64,000 nt of DNA from Ligula intestinalis. Taxonomy: Eukaryota > Platyhelminthes > Cestoda > Diphyllobothriidea > Diphyllobothriidae. Position numbers and translations under genes: made by a program. Under the pieces are notes generated by a model, which saw only the letters and a list, made by a program, of their open reading frames with translations, searched no databases and was not told where the DNA came from. Shown piece after piece: positions 56,701 to 64,000 of this stretch; position 1 is the first letter of the stretch, and every line of letters starts with the position of its first letter. The stretch lies in assembly GCA_036362985.1 (NCBI GenBank), contig JAYGXS010000004.1, forward strand, positions 12,513,011-12,577,010. Direction: 5' to 3'.

Positions 56701-59635
56701 GCTGAGAGGGAGGATGGGAAGAAATATAATTAGAATGACACAATGGGCTTTTCAAGAGAATTTTGGAAAATAAGCGCAACTCCTGGTGAACATTAAGACT
56801 GGTTTATGTAAGTAGATGCTGCAAGAGAATTGAAGGTGTGCGGGTCCATAAAAATACCAGGAGGAAGCTACAGTTGAGGAATGGCTTAAAGCAAGGCTTA
56901 TTTATGTATGATGTGGAGATTGATATGAAAATCGCAAAACAACGTGCTATCGTAACCTCTTCCAGTGGAGTGAGCTAGGCACATCGTATGCTAACGGGGA
57001 TCATATCTATATAAAAGCATGGGCGACCAAATAGGTAAGACATCACGGGGTAGTCCAAAGATTGCAACACAACGAAAACAACCCAAATTTAAATTTGTGA
57101 TTCCATGGAAAAGGTTAATAAATATATCATATCGTAACCCCTGATATTTGCATTGCAGTCTGCTTAAAAGAATAAAACGACAGTGCATGCTTTGTTTACC
57201 TGTATACGACAAATAAATGACAAAATACTTACCAACCAGAGAATTTTCATTAATGAAATCGAAAACCTTCTCTGTGCCGATGGTGTAGCTAGCAACAATG
57301 CGCCCACGTCTAACCGTCTTATTTCTGTTATTAACAACGCCCAGATTGACAAGATCAACAATGCCGTCCGAGAACATCTCAGCATGAACGCCTAAGTCAC
57401 GATGACTACGAAGTTGATTGGTGACTTCATATGGAATGCGACCAAATCCTAGATTGTAAAATCGGAAAATACATAAATATGTCATGTCAGTAACAAAAGA
57501 ACAATAAATTCCAATAAAGTTTTAATCAGCAGCCAGTCAAATGCAGTTATTCACCGCTTTAACACACTCGCCGCAGGTACAAGCAAAAGTACAATATATA
57601 CAGTTGAAATGGTCATGTAAATCAGTAATGTTTCATGTCGGTTTAGTCAACAAGCTGATTTTAAATCGCTCATGATTTGGTGCCCACGTAAATTGTAAGA
57701 AATATCATCGCAGTTCGAAACAAAAACAGAAACGTAGCTTATTGGCAGTGGCAAAGATTAGACTTAAAATGTGGAAATGGGTAAGGTTAAAACACTTAGG
57801 ACGAACGTGATCTATTTCGTGTGCTTCAATAAAGCTTATGAAAATAATGTGGATTCCGCAATCTCGAAGATAAGATAAATGAGTTTAGGTTAATATAAAA
57901 GTGGCCACCGTAGCATTATGCTTATATTTATAAACATTATCTTCTTCAATAGAAGAAATTGGCAAATGAGAAAAATAGGCTAATCTTTAGTAGGCTTATA
58001 TACGTTCTCTAGGCTACATGTTGCCAGTAGGCTGCAAAACGGATAATGTATGTAGATAATATAATGGTCTTGCGCGGCTTGACGTAAGAGAAGGCATAAG
58101 ATCCGCTGATCAGCAGAGCACAGTCACTAGAATTTTTGCGAGAAATAGGTCTAGTTATGAACGAGTCACAAAATGCACCAGCCCATAAAGAACGTGTATG
58201 TCGTGCAATATCGATGGCTTATGCTAATCATCTTTCTCGGTTTGCTCTTAGCATATATCGTCATCGGAAATGTCAGACATACAACCCTAATCATGACTAA
58301 TAGACCTATTCAAAGCTCAAACGTTTGCAACAGACGGAATAGGAAATTGTCACCTACTTGAGAGTCTTTCACTCAATTTCAGGATGAACGGTTTTTGTTT
58401 TCAGGATAGGGTTAATTATAGAGTAAGGACGAAGTTAGGATCAAAATTATATGGGTGTCTGACGGTGAAAGTTCCAGTTCGCGTTAATTTGTTCCGGACG
58501 TGTGAATATTTGCACCTGTTTTACCCACATTGCGGCTGCCAAGCATAATGCATGACTTTATGAAAGGTCACATGCAGCAACTGCAGTAACTTGTCAGTCA
58601 ATAAAATCAGTGGCCAGATTGGTTATGTATCTAAAGTCATTATATTAAACAACCTTGTCAAGTCGGTCATAAATTTATCATTAAACTTTTTGCTCTGCGC
58701 AGTAAAAACAAAAAGGTTAACGCAACTTCGTTGACCAAAGTGAAAGTTTTTTTACTTAAAAAAACTAGCACTTACCTAGCTGTATTGTTGCACCGTCCTC
58801 CACAAGATTTTCAGCAATAATCTTGGCAATTTTCTGCTCTGTAACATTTGTCTTCGGAGGCGGAATTTGATGCAACATTTGGGGTCCATGTACAAAGTAA
58901 TCGATGTTGCTGCAATGAATAGTCCCATCGCCATAAGTGATTGGTGCCATCGGGTTAACCTGACCTAACAGAATAGCCATCATAACACTGAAACTCTTAC
59001 CTATTATCTTCTTAGCGTTTTGGATAGCCGAACGCACAGTGCCAACCGCGGCCCCTAAGGAGCAAAAGCCATGTTTGTCAGGAGGCGTAACCGTAATAAG
59101 GGCATAGTCCGTCTCCCAATGCCCCGAGCGATAAAAAAGAGGTATCTCCGAAACTGATAACGGAGTGAAGTCTGCCCGTCCGGTGTTGATAGCGTCACGA
59201 CATAAATGAGCTAAGGGCTGTGAAAATTAAGGACAAAAATACTGGAATAGCATGTATTAAGGCGGAAATTGTCTTTGGCTTCCTCGTTGAGGTATGGTAG
59301 CGGACCAAGTGGGTGAAAGTGGTTAACTGTTATTTTTTTCAACCCCTTCTCCATAACATGTTGATAAAGAAGAGAAATTAGTGTAGAAGGCGATGAAGAT
59401 GCGCCCTGGACGAAAACCTTTGCACCTAGAAATATAAAACCCAAAACGGAAATATACCATCCTTAAGGTCAGCAAAGATATCATTTGTATTTTCCGACCA
59501 AATAGGGCATTTGCCAGGGACTGGAGCAATAGGTTCATTCAAAGTGAGACCACTGTTGGGGGATCTCAAAGTCAAAAGTGACCGGCAAATTGGCACGAAA
59601 CTTGGAACTCGGCTGAACTTAGTTACTGCGAGCAT
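53764..59635 (-). CDS. Acetate:succinate CoA-transferase, mitochondrial, eight exons
   Basis: Acetyl-CoA hydrolase/transferase family enzyme; in helminth mitochondria it moves CoA from acetyl-CoA to succinate, releasing acetate. Exons, in transcription order: 59635-59458, 59425-59243, 59210-59001, 58964-58776, 57448-57233, 56701-56564, 54941-54683, 53818-53764. The total is 1428 nt, or 475 residues plus TGA, normal for the family. All introns are GT-AG and keep frame. Residues 1-33 are basic with no acidic residue (K6, R9, R18, R24), a likely mitochondrial presequence. Motifs seen: VNPMAPITYGDG (194-205), HAEMFSDG (275-282; E277 is my candidate catalytic glutamate), GVGGH (372-376), [15 protein letters not shown] (419-433) and HPDFR near the C-terminus. 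The start was chosen at the ATG giving this presequence; the same ATG is kept in the pseudogene. Nothing in the frame is broken. Confidence 0.92.
58965..59000 (-). other. 36-bp micro-intron (intron 3)
   Basis: Begins GTAAGAG and ends TTAG. It is a multiple of three without an in-frame stop, so it could be read through. Removing it joins KKII to GQVNP, which fits the family, while keeping it inserts 12 foreign residues. The duplicate copy has a 36-bp intron here with different inner bases. Confidence 0.85.
59211..59242 (-). other. 32-bp micro-intron (intron 2)
   Basis: Begins GTATTTTT and ends TTAG. Splicing joins LNTCYS to THLCRDAINTGRADF and restores the family's spacing; an earlier AG would give the wrong frame. 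Confidence 0.85.
59426..59457 (-). other. 32-bp micro-intron (intron 1)
   Basis: Begins GTATATTT and ends TCTAG. Splicing joins FADLKD to GAKVFVQGASSS and restores the frame. It is at the lower limit of known spliceosomal intron size; schistosome genes are known to have similarly tiny 5' introns. Confidence 0.85.
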
Positions 59636-59639
59636 GATA

Positions 59640-60215
59640 GGCAAACGACTGGGAAATGTGCACACTGCGCGCTTACTGAACGCTTAGTCAAGGTCAGAGT
59701 TGCGAGAGCACAGTCAAAGCGTAGGACCTAAATCCAATGCGAATAGCTATTATGGTACTTTTGAATAATATACGTATTGCTACTTGAATAATTTTCTCTG
59801 GCTAATTAAGTTGAAGGAAATTACTCTGAGCACTTTGAATTTGTGCGGAAATCATATGCAACCTTTATAACAGTTTGAGTTAGCATCCAACATTACTGCT
59901 GAAGAAGTCTATAAAAATATTTAAAACTGAAATAGGTCACATAGTATATTTAAAAATGACTGAAACTGGTAAGACACCGAGCAGTGTCAAAAGGCAAACT
60001 GTGGAAAGGATGGGGGGGATAAAATATGAAATAATTACACGGATGCAGCAAATGCATAAATTTATGAAAGTTGACAGATGTTGGCATTTTAAGTGCCCTA
60101 CACTGTTTGACCGTGTGTCGCTCACATGAGGAAAGAATTGAACATAACCTTCTTATGTCAAAACGTTTGTTATATGTATGGTTGTATATATACTCCTAAT
60201 TATCGTAGTGTTTAC
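59640..60215. other. 5' flank of the ASCT gene
   Basis: 59640-59730 resembles 6210-6316 upstream of the pseudogene (a TTTGACTGTGCTCT block and a GCGCGC-like block), so it may hold the shared promoter or 5' UTR. No TATA box or spliced-leader acceptor could be assigned. Confidence 0.4.
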
Positions 60216-60221
60216 AAAAGG

Positions 60222-60606
60222 CCCTCTCTGGCTTAACTCTTTGAAAAACTAATTGCCAAAAAATTACAGATTTTTTCATGGACAGTATAATTCTCAGCTC
60301 CTCACAGCATGGCTTTTTTTCCGGACCGATCTTGTGAAACATGCCACAGGTCTATTCTAAACCTACTTACTCTTCTTCATAATTATCATTTCTCTGTGGT
60401 AGTTATCCATGTTGATCTTAGCAAATAATCGGGTTTATTTGTACCCTACATCTTCGGTGACGTTAAAAAAGTACATCATAGGCGGCTTCTAGCCAAACAA
60501 GATGCTGTAGGATTTCGTAGTCCTCTTACGGACTTTATCAGATCATATCTATCTAATCGAAAACAAAAGGTCGTAGTAGGATCCCCAGACAATTCCCGCA
60601 GTTAAA
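60222..60606 (+). mobile_element. LINE reverse transcriptase fragment
   Basis: In shifting plus-strand frames: EKLIAKKLQIF, then MAFFPDRSCETCHRSILNLL, then VVIHVDLSK (motif A), then HRRLLAKQDAVGFRSPL and SYLSNRKQKVVVGSP. This is the fingers/palm start of a CR1/Jockey-type reverse transcriptase. Frameshifts and missing sequence after motif A make it dead. It lies on the opposite strand from, and differs in sequence from, the LINE at 61-63 kb. Confidence 0.75.
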
Positions 60607-60609
60607 AAT

Positions 60610-61240
60610 AGGCAGGATTTTATTTATTTTTCAGTTCACCTGAATTGCAAAATATCGCCAACTATTGCCCTAAAAGGACAATTTATGCTGACATTAGTGC
60701 AAATTTGTACGTTTATCTGCGTACATTGTCAAATTCTTTTTTTGTTTTTTTGACAAAAGTAATCTTGAATGGATAGTACATTCCTGGCGCTAACAAATAT
60801 ATATTCCAAATAGTAGATGCTCCAGACCAACATGGGGGCGAGGTGAGGGTATGGCAGGTCTTATTTGGATTGCGTTCCCTCAATAAATGCCGAAAATTGC
60901 GAGCACGGTGGTCTGCGTAGGTGCAGGCCAATGACGCACAATCCACTTGCACCTTCTCCCGTTTTCTGTTTTGCTGACGCTGCCTTGAAACCGGGCTCGG
61001 GCTGGTTAGGAGAAGAGGATGTGATAAATGCTTGAAAGTCTACTTGCACTTTACTGTAATCCACGGGCAATTTGCATTCCCAGCGCTACGCTGCTGTGCA
61101 GCACACGGTGGACCTTGTCAAAACCTTTTGTATGCATATTTAAATAAGGTGCCAAATACCGATTTCGGTTTGCTTGATTCCTTCCTAACACCAGGCTTGG
61201 GTGAATGAGGAAATGTTTTCACATTCAGTTTATTTGCAGT
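60610..61240. other. Spacer, possible dispersed repeat
   Basis: 60830-61140 is more GC-rich than its surroundings and probably repeat-derived, but no second copy lies in the window. No gene supported. Confidence 0.35.
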
Positions 61241-61244
61241 TTAT

Positions 61245-62310
61245 TTTGTGAGGATAATAGGCAATGCCTTTGAAAACCCTATTTAGCACGTGTACAAGCA
61301 CCTATAAAAATTTACCACTACTTATATAGTATTGGCAAAGAGTGAGTAGCATTGTTTTTTACAATATATGTCTGGTTTTTAGAGTTCAGACTTGGAGAGA
61401 AGAGAGGGGACGCATGTAATTATCCAAGCGTGGTTTCTACCTCTGAAGGGAAGTGGCCTCCACGACTGACTGTGTAAGGTTGTTCCACTCTTTAATCTCC
61501 AGAGAAATTAATTTCTGATCGCGGTATATATCACTGTTCCACTGTTGTAGGACACGTTGTGTGAGGAATTCAGAGCGGAGGTTTAGCTTGGACATCTTCG
61601 TGCGCAGCTTCATTGTGTGCCCACGCAGATGAGGCGAGAGGTGCCACTGAAACATGTCTTCAAAGAGTAATCCTTTCTCAAGACCGTTTATTATCTTGTA
61701 TAGTAGGATAAGATCCCCTCTTTGTTGCCTGTAATGCAGAGGGAATAAATTTAGGGATGCCAGTCTATCTATGTAAGTGTGGTTCTTTAGCCCTCTTACT
61801 AGCTTTGTTGCCCGACGCTGCACTTTCTCCAGACATGCTGTGTCCTTTGCTAGCCATGGCCGCCACGCCTGTATAACATACTCTAGGTGTGGTCAGACAA
61901 ATGTGCCGTACACTCTGCCAAAGAGATCTTCATCGAAGGCTAGAAACGCCCTTTTGATAGCATGCAGCACTCCCGTGGCTTTATTTGCAGCTTTGACAGA
62001 TTTTAATGAGGGCTTCAGATTACTCTGTATCCAAATGCCGAGGTCTTTTTGCGTAGATGCTACGGGAAGTTGGATGTTTTTCAGGTGATAGGTCCTGCTG
62101 CTCTGAAGGATTGTGTAGTTTTTTGGACGCAGGTGAAGGACGACACACTTTTGCAAATTGAAATAAAGCAGCTAGCTCTCGGAATACGTCTGCAGTTTTT
62201 AAAGATCATTTTGCAGAGCATCTCGGTCGCTTGCGCGCTTAATGACCTGCCAGAGCTTAACGTCCTCGACGAACATGATTTTACCGCAGTCCAGTTCTTT
62301 AAGGCTGTCA
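61245..62310 (-). mobile_element. LINE (CR1/Jockey-like), reverse transcriptase 3' half
   Basis: On the minus strand: VNDSLKELDCGKIMFVEDVKLW, where FVED replaces the catalytic FADD. Next come FNLQKCVVLHLRPKN, KDLGIWIQSNLKPSLKSVK and AIKRAFLAFDEDLFGRVYGT, then a stop. [11 protein letters not shown] and [14 protein letters not shown] follow, with the [14 protein letters not shown] tail ending near 61437. The 3' end (61245-61290) shares TTCAAAGGCATTGCCTATT with the 10.7-kb copy. The altered catalytic box and stops mark it as dead. Confidence 0.85.
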
Positions 62311-62314
62311 TTTA

Positions 62315-62315
62315 C

Positions 62316-62355
<40 letters not shown>

Positions 62356-62356
62356 G
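62315..62356. repeat. (AAT)n microsatellite
   Basis: About 14 AAT units at the break between the two halves of the LINE reverse transcriptase. It may be the 3' tail of another element inserted there. Confidence 0.9.
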
Positions 62357-62984
62357 TTGTATATTTCAGGCCCAATGGGCCTCATCAATAAACCAAAAAT
62401 TCGATAGCACGAAGTTCTAGAAATAATTGGTTTAACAATCAGTATCCGTAGTCTATAGCTATAAGACGAGTATAACTGTTTAGAAGCGAATTTTTTAGAT
62501 TCGAAAAAAATGAATACAGCAGTGTCATGCGGATGTTGAAATTCAAGGGCACACACAGTTCAGCCACATCGTTATCTAGAATCTGGCTATGTATTCTGTT
62601 AGTAGGAGGAGGGGGGCTTGGAAGCAAACTCAGTCGAAGCTGAGCGTGGGGCAGAACAATAGGCATTAAAGAAACATTACTGGTATAGACGGGTTCCCGG
62701 CACTACACTCGGGTTCCCAAACCGGTGCGGCATAATGGAACATAGGGAACCCACCAGTTTATGATCGTGATGGGCACCGCCCTGTGAGATCCAAAAGTCC
62801 GTCAAATCTGCAAGACCATCGTTGGGGATGTCTGAGATGTGACCAAATATAAGGCCCTGATGATGGTTGATGACCGGCGAATCGAGAGCCGTCAAGACTG
62901 CGTCCTGATTCCAGGGGACAGGAGTCAGAGGAAGGTAGTTTTAAGAAGGGATCCTAAATTCCCGATGGTCCTTTCTCGGGATTG

Positions 62985-63623
62985 TGGAGAAAGCTGCCCG
63001 GAAAAGATTAGGAAAATGAAGAGTAGAGGACCGAGAACGGAGCTTTGAGGAACCCCACTAACTACGTCAACCCAGTCCGATTTATCCTCCTCGATGCAAA
63101 CGCGTTGTTTCCGACCGACTAAAAATGACCTGATTCAGTTCAAAATTTTCCCCTTGATGCTAAGAACGCTCAGTTTATGTAAAAGGCGTTGATGGGCACG
63201 CTGTCAAAGGCTTTGCGAAAATCAATGTACACTACGTCCACTTCAAAGCCCTCTTCTAGAGCACCTGTCCAGGCCTGAATTGAAGTCAGTAAATTTAAAA
63301 GGCAGGAGCGCCCTCGCCCTAAGCCATGTTGGAAATTTTGTATGATGTCATTTTCATCGCAAAATCTTAGTATGGCCTGCTTGACAAGGACCTCCATCAT
63401 TTTGCAGGAAAGACAAGTCAAGCTTATGGGCCGAAAGCTGTTTGCAGACATCTTGCTTCCTCCCTTATATAACGGTACGATGTTGGCTGTCTTCCACTGC
63501 AAAGGCAAGTCTCCTGTTCTCATGGAAAGTTCAAACAGAGATGAAAGAGGCACCGATAGCTCGGTCGACAGTTCTTTGAGTATCAGTCCAGAGATCACAT
63601 CCGCAGGGCGATATGACAATTGA
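62985..63623 (-). mobile_element. LINE (CR1/Jockey-like), reverse transcriptase 5' half
   Basis: The minus-strand frame 63619-63170 has PLYKGGSKMSANSFRPISLT, QHGLGRGRSCLLNLL and VVYIDFRKAFDSVP (motif A). GVPQSSVLGPLLFIFL lies near 63050-63000. The element then breaks off and its continuation (YVND region) resumes at 62310, about 690 bp further. That gap holds the microsatellite and unrelated DNA. Confidence 0.85.
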
Positions 63624-63642
63624 CAAAAATTATTTCAAAGAA

Positions 63643-64000
63643 ATGTTTTTATGGCACCTGACTTCCTCCATTCAAACTATTCTGGCTGCTGGGTCAGAAG
63701 ATTGCGATGTTACGAAACTCGCCACGATGGCTGATAAGATGATGGAGGTTGAACGTTTCTCTCCCGTTTCTATTGCTGAAATATCACAGCCTGTGGCTGC
63801 CCCCAGCTCGGATTTATCTGACCTCAAGGCACAGGTAGCTCAACTAGTAGCAACTATCGCCAGGATGCAACTGCGCAATTCTCCTCGTCAATCTCGGCGT
63901 TCCGTCAGCCGCGACCAGACTCGTTCGACCAGTCGTGACCGCCATAGCTCTCGCTACCGCTCGAAAACGGATAACCTTTGTTGGTACTATGACAATCGGG
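63643..64000 (+). mobile_element. Ty3/Gypsy retrotransposon gag, cut by window end
   Basis: One open plus-strand frame runs to the edge: LTSSIQTILAAGSED, TKLATMADKMMEVERFS, a DLKAQVAQLVATIARMQ coiled stretch, then an R/S-rich region of about 30 residues and LCWYYDNRG. This is a gag polyprotein, with the last residues starting a CCHC-type zinc knuckle in the CWY form found in flatworm Gypsy elements. The 5' part is missing and the LINE abuts it at 63623, suggesting nested insertion. No stop is seen in the visible part. Confidence 0.75.

Noticed and set aside
1..64000. CRISPR arrays, bacterial operons or phage
   Set aside because: Introns, LINEs, SINEs and lack of dense long frames show eukaryotic nuclear DNA; no regularly spaced short repeats were found.

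Overview
The window reads as nuclear DNA of a repeat-rich parasitic flatworm (Platyhelminthes; tapeworm or fluke, not resolvable here). Evidence: a spliced helminth-type acetate:succinate CoA-transferase (ASCT) gene with 32-36 bp micro-introns in its 5' half, CR1/Jockey-like LINEs, Penelope-like elements (PLEs), a Ty3/Gypsy gag with a CWYY zinc-knuckle start, and tRNA-derived SINEs carrying hammerhead ribozymes, as schistosome Sm-alpha repeats do. Most stretches are AT-rich, intronic or decayed mobile DNA, and most open frames are chance.

Layout. 0-0.55 kb: two hammerhead-SINE copies, tail to tail. 1.5-1.8 kb: a double palindrome and a 57-bp tandem repeat. 4.7-5.1 kb: LINE 3' end. 6.3-14.7 kb (+): a dead ASCT copy whose introns took in a LINE, a SINE and a foldback element. 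14.7-25.6 kb: overlapping dispersed repeats. 25.6-27.1 kb: a PLE interrupted by a degraded piece of SEPSECS (Sep-tRNA:Sec-tRNA synthase). 27-38 kb: PLE ends, inverted repeats and a foldback element. 38.8-42.6 kb: a tandem duplication into one unit of which a SINE cluster with a 230-bp palindrome has inserted. 44-47.3 kb: SINEs, PLE pieces and hammerhead-like motifs. 48.4-51.0 kb: a 1.3-kb tandem duplication, each unit carrying a hammerhead SINE. 52.1-53.1 kb: PLE and repeat. 53.8-59.6 kb (-): an apparently intact eight-exon ASCT gene. 60.2-63.6 kb: LINE reverse-transcriptase fragments. 63.6 kb to the end: a Gypsy gag entering the window edge.

The only gene that looks functional is the minus-strand ASCT (475 residues, probably mitochondrial). 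It would move CoA from acetyl-CoA to succinate, the acetate-producing step of helminth mitochondrial fermentation. The plus-strand copy is its inverted duplicate, about 39 kb away, with two deletions, a stop codon and an 8-bp frameshift.

The most unusual signal is self-cleaving RNA. SINE copies carry a three-stem hammerhead, with compensatory changes in stem I between two copies. A second, shorter hammerhead-like core recurs in PLE 3' ends and in foldback elements. All calls come from reading the sequence; no database search or folding program was run.
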